From Haloarcula argentinensis DSM 12282 (GTDB taxonomy: Archaea; Halobacteriota; Halobacteria; Halobacteriales; Haloarculaceae): a DNA stretch of 64,000 nt. The notes beneath the pieces were generated by a model. The model ran no database searches, was not told the DNA's origin, and worked only from the letters and a program-made list of their open reading frames with translations. Below, piece by piece: positions 30,620 to 40,258 of the stretch. Each line of letters starts with the position of its first letter. Position 1 is the first letter of the stretch. The DNA is taken from positions 193,573-257,572 of the forward strand of contig AOLX01000027.1 in NCBI GenBank assembly GCA_000336895.1, given 5' to 3'. The position numbers and the translations under genes were made by a program.

Positions 30620-31033
30620 ATGGACGATTTGCGGCTCGCTCCGGCTGTTGGCATCGTCGGGTGCGTTCTGTATCTCCTTGTGCTTGCGGTCCCGTACGGG
30701 CTCGTCGAAACAGCGAGTGCCGTTGGGGCGTACTACAGTTCGGGGGCGCTATCCCCGCTACTGCCCGGGGTATTCGCGCTGGTCTGCATCATCGTGTTGG
30801 CGGCTGGCCGCGAAGGGCGGTCGGACCCAAGTATCGCGGCGGGCGCGAGCATCGGCATGGGCGTGTTCATCGTTGCCCTGAGCCTCCTCTGGGCGGTCAC
30901 CGTTCCTGAGAGCCTCGTGCTGGGGCTGACTGAGTCGACGCTGATGGAGTACCACCGCTGGGGTGTCGTCCTCGCGGGCATACTCATTCCGGTTGGCGGG
31001 ACATGGTTCGCACGGGCGCTGGACCTGCTGTAG
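30620..31033 (+). CDS. Four-helix membrane protein, unknown
   Basis: 137 residues with four hydrophobic helices (VGIVGCVLYLLVLAVPYGLV, LLPGVFALVCIIVLAAG, IGMGVFIVALSLLWAVTV, WGVVLAGILIPVGGTWFAR). The family is not recognised with confidence but resembles small haloarchaeal membrane proteins. It lies directly upstream of the SRP RNA gene. Confidence 0.55.
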   Translation: MDDLRLAPAVGIVGCVLYLLVLAVPYGLVETASAVGAYYSSGALSPLLPGVFALVCIIVLAAGREGRSDPSIAAGASIGMGVFIVALSLLWAVTVPESLVLGLTESTLMEYHRWGVVLAGILIPVGGTWFARALDLL

Positions 31034-31113
31034 GCCGGTCTGTCTACCGGCGCGTCGTCCAGCGATCTGTGGGCGCATCCGAAAGGCCCTTATGGGGCGG
31101 CGGTGGACTTTTA

Positions 31114-31411
31114 GATGGACTAGGTCGGGGGGCTAGGCCCCCCTCCTCGCCCGCACTGTGGTCTTGAGCGGGGACCGAACACCGGGGGCGTCCGGTCTGA
31201 CGGACGTGGACCCCGTAAGCTAACGTGGAAGCCTCGTCCCACGGGGACGGCGGTCCACGTGGTCGCACCTGCAGGGGTGCGCCCACGTGGTTAAACGATG
31301 GCACTCCGCCAGGCACGGAAGTGAGCAGCGGACCATCGAACACCCGTCGCTCGTGGGGTCGCGGGGTGGAGGAGGCAAACGGGATTACCCGCGTCCGAAC
31401 GCCGGGCCATC
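31114..31411 (+). ncRNA. ffs: Signal recognition particle 7S RNA
   Basis: The conserved SRP helix 8 is at 31298-31347: GATGG...CCGC-CAGGCACGGAAGTGAGCAGC-GG..CCATC, with the GGAA tetraloop and the AGCAG internal loop bound by SRP54. The ends can pair (GATGG near 31114 with CCATC near 31411), giving about 298 nt, the usual archaeal length. Several long helices lie between. A TTATGG box about 24 bp upstream is a plausible promoter. The exact ends are estimates. Confidence 0.88.
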
Positions 31412-31832
31412 CTGGCTGTCCGTTCCATTCATACCTGCGTTTAATTTCCCTGAGTAGCTGTATTGCAGGCATTTTCGGAAGTACTATCGACGCTATCTGT
31501 AAGTAGCGCGGTAACCGCTCACAGAGAGAGCCGGCTGAGAGTGTTCCCATAAACTACTGAGTGGTCACGAAAGAAGATAGTTTTGAATTGAAATTCCGCA
31601 AATAAGAGGGTAAATGGAGGGTATAAATTCTCAAACCACTTCGTAGGACCGTAATTTGGTCGTATAGTTAGAAATATGCGATATATAGATCTAAATATGG
31701 ATTTATATGTAGATATTAATCTCATCTGCCAATAGCCCTGAACGGTGAGACTACTCTTTACTGGATATCATCAAAATCCGAGTCCCCTACTGACTTCGGG
31801 TAAACGATAGTTATCGATGGCACCCTCGGAGG
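31412..31832. other. AT-rich intergenic region after the SRP RNA
   Basis: About 420 bp with strongly lower GC than the surroundings, several TATA-like stretches (near 31685-31725) and no credible ORF. It probably contains the SRP RNA terminator and the end of the acyl-CoA synthetase transcript. Nothing else is visible. Confidence 0.4.
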
Positions 31833-33488
31833 TTACAGTGACTCGCCGGCGCTCCACTCCTGCAGTTCCTTCCGCCGGATTTTCCCGCTGGTCGTCTGTG
31901 GCAACGCATCGGCGAACTCGATCTCGCGGGGGTATTCGTACTCGGCGAGGTTCTCTCTGACGACGGACTGGATTTCCGACCGGAGCGTGTCGTGGGATGG
32001 CGCGTCCTCGGCTGCCTCGACGTAGGCCTTGATAATCTCGCCGCGAGTGTCGTCGGGCATGCCGATGACGCCGGCCTGGACCACGTCGGGGTGTTCGAGA
32101 ATCGCTCTCTCGACCTCCATCGGCCCGACGCGGTAGCCACTGGTGATGATGACGTCGTCCTTGCGCGATTTGAACCAGACGTAGCCGTCGTCGTCCTGTC
32201 GTGCCAAGTCGCCGGTGACGAACCAGCCGTCGACCTCCTTGGCTGCCGTCTTCTCCGGCATGTTCCAGTACTCGTCGAAGAACACCGAGCGGTCGTGTGG
32301 CCGCACCGCTATCTCACCGAGTTCGCCGGTCGAAAGCGGCTCAGCAACACCGCGGTCGGCGGCTTCTGGGTCGAGAATTGTCAAATCGTACCCCGGTAAC
32401 GGCTTGCCCATGCTGCCGGGCTGGGTGTCGAACCAGTTCGAGTTGTTGGCGACGACGAGGTTCAGTTCCGTCTGGCCGTAGAACTCGTTGATGGTGACTG
32501 AGTCGAACGTCTCCGCAACCCAGTCGACGATTTCGGGCGTCAGCGATTCTCCGCCGACGGCAAACGTCTCGATGGCGAGGTCGTACGCCGCTGTCGGGTC
32601 CTCGACATCCATCAGCATTCGGAGGGCGGTGGCCGGCATGAACGACTGAGTGACATCGAACTCTGAGAGAAGGCCGAACGCGTCGTCGGCCTCGAACCCC
32701 GATGCGGGATAGCCGACGATGGTCCCGCCGTGGTGCCACGTCGCGAAGAGGGTCCCGCCGAGCGCCGCGCCCCAGGCCCAGTCCGCGGGCGTCCAGACCG
32801 TCGCGTCCGGTCCCAGCCCTTGATCGAAGAAGTTGTACGCGGCTGCGGCACGCCCGAGCCAGAGCGCGTGTGAGTGCCGGACGCCTTTCGGCGGCCCCGT
32901 CGACCCGCTCGTGTACAGTATCGCCGTGTCGGTGTCCGGCGTGGACTCGTAGGGTTCGATATCGGCATTGTCCGGCGCGGTGAGCACGTCCTCAAAGGCG
33001 TGGACACCGCCCGCCGGCGTGTCGGTTTCGATTTCGATGACGTGTTCCAACGCTGGACAGTCGTCCCGGACTGCGTCGATATCGTCGCGCACGGCCGGGT
33101 CGATAACGGCCACAGACACACCGGCGTCGTCCAGCCGATACCGGAGTGCGTCCGTCCCGAACAGGACCGTCAGTGGGACCGAGACGGCCCCCAGCTTCCA
33201 GTTCGCCAGATGCGTGATCGGGTTCTGTGGCTTCTGTGGCACGACGACACCGACCCGGTCGCCGGCCTCGATGCCGAGTCGGGCTAACCCCGTCGCGAGT
33301 CTGTCCGATAGCTGGTCCAGTTCACGGAACGTGTACTGTTCGCGCCGTCCGTCGGGGTACGCCTGTTCGAGCGCCACCCTGTCGAGATCGTCGTGTTTTT
33401 GCAGAAAATCGACCGCCGGATTATACGACGTCGGTAGGTCCCAGGTGAACTGATCGTGGGCCTCGTCGTACCCCTCGAAGTCCGGCAT
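31833..33488 (-). CDS. AMP-forming acyl-CoA synthetase
   Basis: 551 residues from MPDFEGYDEA; an in-frame ATG 15 bp upstream is an alternative. YTSGSTGPPKGV near residue 190 is the AMP-binding P-loop, NEFYGQTE and GWFVTGDLARQDDDGYVWFKSRKDDVIITSGYRVGP are adenylation motifs A5-A8, and TTSGKIRRKEL contains the catalytic lysine (A10). It resembles medium-chain or short-chain (ACSM/acetate-type) synthetases. Substrate not determined. Confidence 0.9.
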   Translation of the reverse strand: MPDFEGYDEAHDQFTWDLPTSYNPAVDFLQKHDDLDRVALEQAYPDGRREQYTFRELDQLSDRLATGLARLGIEAGDRVGVVVPQKPQNPITHLANWKLGAVSVPLTVLFGTDALRYRLDDAGVSVAVIDPAVRDDIDAVRDDCPALEHVIEIETDTPAGGVHAFEDVLTAPDNADIEPYESTPDTDTAILYTSGSTGPPKGVRHSHALWLGRAAAAYNFFDQGLGPDATVWTPADWAWGAALGGTLFATWHHGGTIVGYPASGFEADDAFGLLSEFDVTQSFMPATALRMLMDVEDPTAAYDLAIETFAVGGESLTPEIVDWVAETFDSVTINEFYGQTELNLVVANNSNWFDTQPGSMGKPLPGYDLTILDPEAADRGVAEPLSTGELGEIAVRPHDRSVFFDEYWNMPEKTAAKEVDGWFVTGDLARQDDDGYVWFKSRKDDVIITSGYRVGPMEVERAILEHPDVVQAGVIGMPDDTRGEIIKAYVEAAEDAPSHDTLRSEIQSVVRENLAEYEYPREIEFADALPQTTSGKIRRKELQEWSAGESL

Positions 33489-33598
33489 CACTGTCCAGAC
33501 CATGGCATATCGGTCGCCTGGGTGGCTGTTGCGTCTTTCGGTCACCGTCGTCACAACTGATCCGGTAGATCTTTCCGTCTTCCCCTCCCGACTTGACC

Positions 33599-34201
33599 GT
33601 GGACTCTACCGACATTCGGGAGGAATGGGCCGAGCGATCCGGCGAATACTCTCCCGCGTATTATGCCTACTATGGAGCGGACGAGACGAGTGAGCTAGTG
33701 CAGTCGATACTTGCAGAGCATGTCGAGCAGGACGCAGCTATTCTTGAGGTCGGGTGTAGCTCCGGGCGGCACCTCGCCGCGTTGTCTGAAGCTGGCTACT
33801 CGGATCTGACCGGGGTCGATATCAACGCTGATGCGTTGGACGTCCTCGCCGAGACGTATCCCGATCTCGCAGCTACCGGCTCGTTCCATGCGATGGCTAT
33901 CGAGGAGTTCGTCACGGATGTCGCGGACGACGCGTACGATGTCGTTTTTTCCGTCGAAACACTGCAACACCTCCACCCAGACGTCGACTGGGCGTTCGAG
34001 GAACTGGCACGGATCGTTGATGACCTGTTGATTACCGTCGAGAACGAAGGCGGCGACCCGGGTGAAGTAAACTACGTCGACGACAACGTCCCGCTGTACT
34101 ATCGGGACTGGAACGCGGTGTTCACAGACAGTGGTCTTACCGAAGTAGATTCGATGGACGGAAAGCGGGATACTGTTCGTATCTTTCAGGCGCCTGAGTA
34201 A
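33599..34201 (+). CDS. Class I SAM-dependent methyltransferase
   Basis: 200 residues from GTG at 33599. ILEVGCSSGRHLAALSEAGYSDLTGVDIN is motif I with the acidic residue ending the second strand; DVVFSVETLQHLHPD is the later motif. The first 45 residues are a helical cap (EEWAERSGEYSPAYYAYYGADETSE). Substrate unknown. Divergent from the acyl-CoA synthetase gene. Confidence 0.85.
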   Translation: MDSTDIREEWAERSGEYSPAYYAYYGADETSELVQSILAEHVEQDAAILEVGCSSGRHLAALSEAGYSDLTGVDINADALDVLAETYPDLAATGSFHAMAIEEFVTDVADDAYDVVFSVETLQHLHPDVDWAFEELARIVDDLLITVENEGGDPGEVNYVDDNVPLYYRDWNAVFTDSGLTEVDSMDGKRDTVRIFQAPE

Positions 34202-34804
34202 GGTATAGTGAAAGTAAGCTTGTATATGGCGTCATTGAGGGTAAGAATCAGAGAGAGGCATATATATGTGCGAAACTGAGAGCCAAAAATCAGAATGGGG
34301 CGGTAAAACACGTGTGTTGATTAGAAAACTCATGTGAAATTTAGGGATTTTAGCTCGTTAGAAATGCATATTACGGGTGGTGACAGAGCGGGACCCCATT
34401 GGTCTCCATTCAACATTTGTGTATCGGATGGGAACTGAACTGCTGAACGGCGGTCTTACACGGAACCGTCCTACTATCATCACTCTCCGTTGCAGAATTG
34501 GGCCTGGGAGCAGCGATTATGTGTTTCACGACACGCTCACTGGGATACCAGAATAACGTATGTACGTCCGTCATTCGTAATGTTCCGTATTACTGAACGG
34601 CAGTCCGCCTGATCGGAGACAGGTCGCCAGCCGACGGCGGGAAGTGACGCTCGTGTGCCTCTATGAAAAGCGCCGTGCGCGCCGAATTATATGCTACCGG
34701 ACAACCGATACCCACCACAACGGTGTCCATGTCCCCTCCCGACAGGCACGAAGCATACTGTTGGCGGCACAAGATTCATGTAGTGTTGCAGATTGCAACT
34801 CTGT
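34202..34804. other. AT-rich intergenic region, no gene seen
   Basis: 603 bp without a credible reading frame. Near 34576-34592 an interrupted palindrome GTAAT-N7-ATTAC lies upstream of the dehydratase gene and may be an operator. The low GC differs from flanking genes. Confidence 0.4.
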
Positions 34805-35668
34805 ATGAGGTACTACCAGCTACGTGACGGGAACTCACAGCGGTTAGCGGTCGAAACAGGGGACGGTGTGTACGATCTGACCAGTGTCAAACCGCAGCTC
34901 CGAACGTTCCGTGACCTCCTCAAGTCGGCCTCGATTGCTGATACCGCGGCGGACGAACTCAGTGCCCGCCATCTTGATGCCGCTGAGACGGTGTCCGAAC
35001 AGCGACTCGAAGGCAATGCTACCGATCCCGTCACCGCCGACGAAGTCTGGGCCGCTGGCGTTACGTACCAGATCAGCGAAGAAGCGCGGACAGACGAAAG
35101 CGACACGCCGGAGATGTACCTTGACGTGTACGACGCGGAGCGGCCGGAGATCTTCTTCAAATCGACGCCGAATCGGACTGTCGGCCCCGGCGAAGCGGTC
35201 GGCATCCGAGCCGACTCTGACTGGGACGTGCCCGAGCCAGAGCTCGCGATCGTTCTCTACGAGGGAGAGATCGCCGGCTACACTGTCGGCAACGACATGA
35301 GCAGTCGATCTATCGAAGGGGCGAACCCGCTGTACCTCCCCCAGGCCAAGGTGTACGACCGCTGTTGTTCGGTCGGCCCGGCCGTCGTCACGGACATCGA
35401 AGACCCGCACTCACTGGCGCTCTCGATGACGATCCACCGCGGCGGAGATCGTGTCTACCACGGGGAGACCAACACCAGCGAGATGAAGCGCACCTGCGAG
35501 GAACTCGTCTCGTACTACACCGCGCACAACGCGGTCCCCGAACTGTCGGTGCTACTTACCGGGACCTCGCTCGTTCCCGACGACGACTTTACGCTGCAAG
35601 AAGGAGACGAAGTCACCATCGACATCGAGTCCATCGGAACGCTGAAAAATCCTGTCACGGTCGTTTGA
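34805..35668 (+). CDS. Fumarylacetoacetate hydrolase-family dehydratase, XacD-like
   Basis: 287 residues from MRYYQLRDG. The C-terminal FAH domain is evident: WAAGVTYQISEEAR, PEIFFKSTPNRTVGPGEAVGIR, WDVPEPELAIVLYEGEIAGYTVGNDMSSRSIEGANPLYLPQAK, with the metal-binding acidic residues E and D. FAH proteins with this ending act as 2-keto-3-deoxy-pentonate dehydratases in the haloarchaeal oxidative pentose pathway (XacD). Followed by an IclR regulator, as expected for a sugar-acid pathway. The substrate is inferred. Confidence 0.7.
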   Translation: MRYYQLRDGNSQRLAVETGDGVYDLTSVKPQLRTFRDLLKSASIADTAADELSARHLDAAETVSEQRLEGNATDPVTADEVWAAGVTYQISEEARTDESDTPEMYLDVYDAERPEIFFKSTPNRTVGPGEAVGIRADSDWDVPEPELAIVLYEGEIAGYTVGNDMSSRSIEGANPLYLPQAKVYDRCCSVGPAVVTDIEDPHSLALSMTIHRGGDRVYHGETNTSEMKRTCEELVSYYTAHNAVPELSVLLTGTSLVPDDDFTLQEGDEVTIDIESIGTLKNPVTVV

Positions 35669-36002
35669 GCGGCTAGTGAACTGAGAGCGTGACCGCAGTC
35701 GCTCTGGGAACCGCTTCGCATGGGATTCCACAGCGTGATACCCACTCGGCCCTCGACTGGTTCCGATTGCGTGCCCATGTGTCGGTCTGCTGGGTAAATT
35801 TGTGCCGACGGAATTATTACCCTTCGTTCGGCTACACGCTCTGTGGGTATCTCTACCTGCGACAATCGGCCGGAACGTATGTGTCTGTGTGCGGTGATAT
35901 GTTATCGACATGTCGTGACAGAAACCGGTGTGCCGTCGATGCCACCGCTCTGTCCCAGATGTTTGAACAACTGTTTAATACGAGGGGATATCATAACGGG
36001 GT
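35669..36002. other. Intergenic region with the IclR promoter
   Basis: No gene. TTTAATA at 35974-35980, about 25 bp before the ATG at 36003, is a well-placed TATA box and suggests a leaderless transcript. Confidence 0.45.
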
Positions 36003-36767
36003 ATGGCAAAGACCGCTCAAAACCCAGTCAAATCCGCCGAGACGACGTTCGAGGTGCTTGACGCACTGAAAGATCTCGACGGAGCCGGTGTCACCGAACT
36101 GGCCCAGCATCTCGACATCCCGAAGAGCACGGTCCACAACTATCTGAGCACGCTGGAACAGGAGGAGTACGTTGTCAACAGGGACGGTGTGTACGAGGTA
36201 GGGCTCCGGTTTCTGGAACTGGGAGCATACGCCCGCCACCGGGAGAAACTATTCGAGATTGCGAAACCGGAGGTCGATCGACTGGCCGAAGAAACCGGCG
36301 AACTCGCGAATATTCTCGTCGAAGAACACGGTCGCGGGTCGTACCTGTACCGCGCTCGGGGAGACAAAGCTGTACAGGTCAAGGCTCACGTCGGAACACG
36401 CGTTCCGCTTCATACGACAGCGCTGGGAAAAGCGATTCTCGCACACATGCCGACCGAACGGGTCGATGCGATCGTCGACCGCCACGGACTCGGCGGGGAG
36501 GCCAGCAACTCGATCAGCAGCAGAGCGGAACTGGAGCAAGCGCTAGCGGACGTTCGGGAGCGTGGCGTCGCCTTTGACGACGAAGAACGTCTCGAAGGAC
36601 TCCGCTGTGTCGCTGCCCCGGTGCTCAACCACGATGACGAAATTATCGGTGCAATCAGCGTTTCGGGACCGACCAATCGGTTCCGTGGCGACCGGTTCCG
36701 CGAGGAACTCCCGCAGAAAGTACTGGAAGTCGCCAACGTTATCGAGCTGAACGTTACCTATTCGTGA
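36003..36767 (+). CDS. IclR-family transcription regulator
   Basis: 254 residues. N-terminal winged HTH (SAETTFEVLDALKDLDGAGVTELAQHLDIPKSTVHNYLSTLEQEEYVV, residues about 12-60) and a C-terminal GAF-like effector domain (RVPLHTTALGKAILAHMPTERV; LEGLRCVAAPVLNHDDEIIGAISVSGP). In haloarchaea IclR proteins such as XacR control pentose-degradation genes. Together with the preceding dehydratase this supports a sugar-acid locus, though the other pathway enzymes are not in the window. Confidence 0.9.
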   Translation: MAKTAQNPVKSAETTFEVLDALKDLDGAGVTELAQHLDIPKSTVHNYLSTLEQEEYVVNRDGVYEVGLRFLELGAYARHREKLFEIAKPEVDRLAEETGELANILVEEHGRGSYLYRARGDKAVQVKAHVGTRVPLHTTALGKAILAHMPTERVDAIVDRHGLGGEASNSISSRAELEQALADVRERGVAFDDEERLEGLRCVAAPVLNHDDEIIGAISVSGPTNRFRGDRFREELPQKVLEVANVIELNVTYS

Positions 36768-37438
36768 CGGCAGTGTTCAGAAATAGTGAATGGTAGTGCA
36801 GTCTTGCGGAAGCGATAATTAAACAGCGTATTTCGACAACAGCACCGCCTTCGGGCAGTGATTGCAGGACAGACCAGCCAGAAGGTTACTCGAAGTATGT
36901 GTTGAAAGCGTTTCGAGCAGTGTTTCCGTCCAGTGACGCGAACGAGTTGACACGAGTTCCTGCTTTCATCTCATAGATGCCGGTGCTTGGTTCTATTTGA
37001 CAAATGGCCCCTATACGTCCCATTCATAATGGATGAACGGCGTTCCACCGCCCTCTTACACCATGTGATCCCAGATACTACCACGATCCTGACGCAGTCG
37101 CCATCTCGATAATGGATGTACTACTGTTACTCTAAACGAAGTACATCGACTATTGGTTTCCTACCACTGGATACGCTCGAAGTAGTAGCTAAACCCACCG
37201 ACTTTCGAAGTAGTATGTCTAAATACTGTACTTCTATACAAGCCTCCGAGATATAGCACTAACTCAGTGCTTAGCAAATAGACAAGAGGAAATATACTCA
37301 TAGGATTGGGGAGAGAGAAGTATATCCGGCTGGTACTGAGCTAGAGTCCGCGCTATCTGTGCATAGATCTTGCTTGGCAGGAACACAACGATAGCTACCG
37401 CTTCGACAGTGGCCCCACGGCAAACCGGGGTTGTGCGC
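36768..37438. other. AT-rich intergenic region with short direct repeats
   Basis: 671 bp, no ORF of note. The sequence TCGAAGTAGTA followed by CTAAA occurs at 37177-37193 and 37205-37223, 28 bp apart, with a similar piece near 37130. It may be an operator array or a decayed mobile sequence. Confidence 0.4.
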
Positions 37439-37615
37439 TTACGCGAGGAACTGGACGCCCAGGGCCAGCAGGAACAGGACCACGATCCCGATCGATGACA
37501 GTTCGAGCCATCGAGACCGCACGTCGGCGGACCTGATACTTGCGACGAACAGCGTTCCGACGACGCCGACGACTACGACCAGTGCCAGATACACTGCGTT
37601 GAGCGCTGATGCCAT
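37439..37615 (-). CDS. Small two-helix membrane protein
   Basis: 58 residues from MASALNAVYL: two membrane helices (LALVVVVGVVGTLFVA and IGIVVLFLLALGVQFL) joined by a short charged loop. Family unknown. Divergent from the gene at 37706. Confidence 0.5.
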   Translation of the reverse strand: MASALNAVYLALVVVVGVVGTLFVASIRSADVRSRWLELSSIGIVVLFLLALGVQFLA

Positions 37616-37705
37616 ATGGTACCATTCCACACCGGCACAGTAAACACTAGTGGTTGAGCAGCCCCCGCCACAACGGTAATGAGACCCAGTCACATAGTCG
37701 GGGGC

Positions 37706-38104
37706 ATGCGTCTCGAACTGCGAATCTGTAAACACTGCTACGAGGGGGATCACGGGAACGAGCAAAAGACAGCTGTGACACAGGACATGGTCGCCTGTGC
37801 CGAACAGGTCCGCGAGTACAAGGACCTCATTGGCCTCGATGCACTCTACATTACGAAGGTGACGGAAGGCGACCCCGGCGGTGCGGAAGCACTGGATGTC
37901 ATCGTCGCCAGCATAGAGGGCGATCAGGTCGCTCTTTCCGACACACAACTGGTCATGGAGGACGGCGACGGCAACATGCTCGTCTACCCAGAGCCAAAAG
38001 ACATCCTCCAGGTCCTGACTCGGAACCTGAACCAGATTCGAGAGCAGACCCGGCAGGACGTTGATGTTGAGCTATCTCCTGAAGGACAGGCACTGATCGC
38101 GTAG
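37706..38104 (+). CDS. Uncharacterised acidic protein next to the formate dehydrogenase genes
   Basis: 132 residues from MRLELRICKHCYEG. A CKHC pair at residues 8-11, then an acidic alpha/beta region (LIGLDALYITKVTEG, VIVASIEGDQVALSDTQLVMEDGDGNMLVYPEP). Family not recognised. Convergent with the fdh operon; no functional link can be shown. Confidence 0.5.
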   Translation: MRLELRICKHCYEGDHGNEQKTAVTQDMVACAEQVREYKDLIGLDALYITKVTEGDPGGAEALDVIVASIEGDQVALSDTQLVMEDGDGNMLVYPEPKDILQVLTRNLNQIREQTRQDVDVELSPEGQALIA

Positions 38105-38134
38105 TCGCACAGCAAAAAACGGCACGCGGGCGAT

Positions 38135-39181
38135 CTAGTGCTCGGACTCAGCGTCGTCTGCTTCGGGTTGGCCGCCGTCGGTCTGGGGTTCGCCACCGTC
38201 GGCCGCGGCCGGCCGCTCGTCCCGTTCTAGCTGCTGTTCCCAGCGGATGCGCAGGACGTTTCCGTACATCGACAGCACGAGCCCGACACCGAGGACGACC
38301 ATTCCGAGGTTGATGCCGATGGTCAACAGGATGCTCGCCGGCCCGCCGCCGATTGCGAGTTCGCGGGGCACCGGGTACCCCTCGTCGAAGATGCTCCCGA
38401 TGAGCACGGAGACGATGCCGATGACGGTCATCGCGCCGAAGATCGTCGAGACAGTTCGCCACGACGGGGACAGCGAGAGGCGTTCGATCCCCGTGGTGTC
38501 CGGCTCCTCGTCGTCGTCACCGTGGTGTTCGGGCACCATACTCCGCGGGATGAACGCCTTCGTCTCGACGGGGTAGAAGGCGGGATGCATCCCGTGCTCG
38601 AAGATGTGGAACATGACTCCCATCAGCATGATGACGCCCAGCAGGCCGTGGAACGTGACGAAGGCCATCGCGGCCGCCTTGGTCTGGAACATCGCGGCGA
38701 GGCCGGTCTTGCTCCAGATGAGCAGCCCCGAAATCGCTAGCAGGGTTAGCTCGATGGAGAAAATGAACACGACGCCCTTGCCGATGTAGGACAGCAGCGG
38801 GACCTCGTCGGCCTTGTAGCCGGCAAACTGCCGCGCGCTCGGGTGCCGTTCGTCGGCTCGGCCGAGCACGAACTGGATATCCTGGATGAACGCATCAATG
38901 TCACCTTTCGCCGGGAGAATTTTCGAGAAGTTGCTCCGGCCGGTCGAGGAGATAAGCTGGAGTGTAATCCAGAAGATGACGAGTGCAACCAGCCCGATGC
39001 CGGTGATGCGGTGGATCGCCGTGACGCCCGAGGCCCCGCCCATCAGCGTCAGCATCCACCACAGTTCGTCGTTGAACATGATGGCGTAGCCGGTGAAAAA
39101 CAGGAGGAACACGTCCAGCCCCAGCAGCGAGTGGAACAGGGTCGTCACGCGCGTGAACTTCCCGTGGTCGAGATTGCTCAT
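38135..39181 (-). CDS. Formate dehydrogenase cytochrome b subunit
   Basis: 348 residues, about five or six membrane helices. TRVTTLFHSLLGLDVFLLFFTGY, AIHRITGIGLVAL and LVTFHGLLGVIMLMGVMFHIFEHGMHP supply histidines in the arrangement of the FdnI/FdhC b-type cytochromes, which pass electrons to quinone. The C-terminus is an acidic, proline-poor tail typical of haloarchaea. Start overlaps the stop of the gene upstream on this strand, so it is the last gene of the fdh operon. Confidence 0.82.
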   Translation of the reverse strand: MSNLDHGKFTRVTTLFHSLLGLDVFLLFFTGYAIMFNDELWWMLTLMGGASGVTAIHRITGIGLVALVIFWITLQLISSTGRSNFSKILPAKGDIDAFIQDIQFVLGRADERHPSARQFAGYKADEVPLLSYIGKGVVFIFSIELTLLAISGLLIWSKTGLAAMFQTKAAAMAFVTFHGLLGVIMLMGVMFHIFEHGMHPAFYPVETKAFIPRSMVPEHHGDDDEEPDTTGIERLSLSPSWRTVSTIFGAMTVIGIVSVLIGSIFDEGYPVPRELAIGGGPASILLTIGINLGMVVLGVGLVLSMYGNVLRIRWEQQLERDERPAAADGGEPQTDGGQPEADDAESEH

Positions 39182-39588
39182 GTGCTGTCACCTCCCTGTC
39201 CATCGCTGTGAGTCGGTGAACCACCGTCGGCCGCGACGGCCTCGCTAGCGCTCTCGCCCGGTTCACGCATCTGGTCAGCCAGCCGCTGGAACGCCGCCCA
39301 GTGGATGAACACCATCACGAGGATGAACGCACCCAGAATGACGTCGGCCGCGTGGATGAGCGCGATGAGGAAATCGAGCGCGGGGATGGTGTTGCCGAAC
39401 ACCCAGTCCGAGCCGATGCCGCCACCCTCGACACTCGGGTTGACACGATACAGCGATTCATAGCCGAGTCTGAAGCCCTGCGCCCAGAACAGCGCCAGCG
39501 CCGCGACAGCGAGGCCGACGACCGCACTGACGAGCACCGAGACGCGGCTGTAGCCGTTCACCTCCGGGAGGTCTTCTGTGTTCGTCAT
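39178..39588 (-). CDS. Membrane protein of the formate dehydrogenase operon
   Basis: 136 residues, two main membrane helices (VLVSAVVGLAVAALALFWAQGF and FLIALIHAADVILGAFILVMVFIHWAAF). Its ATG overlaps the stop of the Fe-S subunit, and its stop overlaps the cytochrome b start, so it is translated with them. The single histidines near the second helix might contribute to heme binding. It may be a small additional membrane subunit. Confidence 0.6.
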   Translation of the reverse strand: MTNTEDLPEVNGYSRVSVLVSAVVGLAVAALALFWAQGFRLGYESLYRVNPSVEGGGIGSDWVFGNTIPALDFLIALIHAADVILGAFILVMVFIHWAAFQRLADQMREPGESASEAVAADGGSPTHSDGQGGDST

Positions 39589-40247
39589 TGGAACTCACTG
39601 GCGTCCTCGCCAAAAATGATGTCCATAGCCACGTCGTTGAAGAACGTGCCGCTGTCCCTGTTGTCCAGTTCGTCCGATATCTGGGCCGGCGTCCCGACCA
39701 AGATGGCGTCGGTGGCACACTCCTCGGCGCAGGCCGGCCCCTTGCCGACATCCTGACGTTCCTCGCACATGGTACACTTGTCCATGTTGCCACCGCTGCC
39801 GACGAGATTGGCAACTCCCTCGTCCTCGCTGGGGAACTGTGGCGCGCCGAACGGACACGCCGAGAGGCAGTACTGGCAACCGATACAGAGGTCGTCACGG
39901 ACCCGCACGAAGCCATTCTCCTTCGAGATGAGCGAGTCGGTCGGACACACCGAGACGCACGGCGCGTTCGAACAGTGATAGCACTGCATCGGGACTGCTG
40001 TCTCGCCGGGTGACTCACCTTGGCCTATCGCCTGACCGCTGCTGGCGTTGAGCCCCGATGCGGCTTCCTGGCCTTCGAGCATCGTCGCGATACTGATTCG
40101 CTGTTCGTCCCGTGGGACGTCCCACGTACGCTTACAGGAGACAACACAGCCACCACAGTCGATACACGCCTCAACATCCGGGAAGATGCGCGCATCCTCG
40201 CCGGTACTCATCACGCCGTCGTGCATCACTTCATTGCCTGTTGACAT
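39585..40247 (-). CDS. Formate dehydrogenase iron-sulfur subunit
   Basis: 220 residues with four cysteine clusters: CIDCGGCVVSCKRTWDVPR, CYHCSNAPCVSVCP, CIGCQYCLSACP and CTMCEERQDVGKGPACAEEC. This is the arrangement of FdnH/FdhB, with four [4Fe-4S] clusters that lead electrons from the molybdenum site to the membrane. It lies 11 bp after the catalytic subunit gene. Confidence 0.9.
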   Translation of the reverse strand: MSTGNEVMHDGVMSTGEDARIFPDVEACIDCGGCVVSCKRTWDVPRDEQRISIATMLEGQEAASGLNASSGQAIGQGESPGETAVPMQCYHCSNAPCVSVCPTDSLISKENGFVRVRDDLCIGCQYCLSACPFGAPQFPSEDEGVANLVGSGGNMDKCTMCEERQDVGKGPACAEECATDAILVGTPAQISDELDNRDSGTFFNDVAMDIIFGEDASEFQ

Positions 40248-40258
40248 ACTAGCTCACC

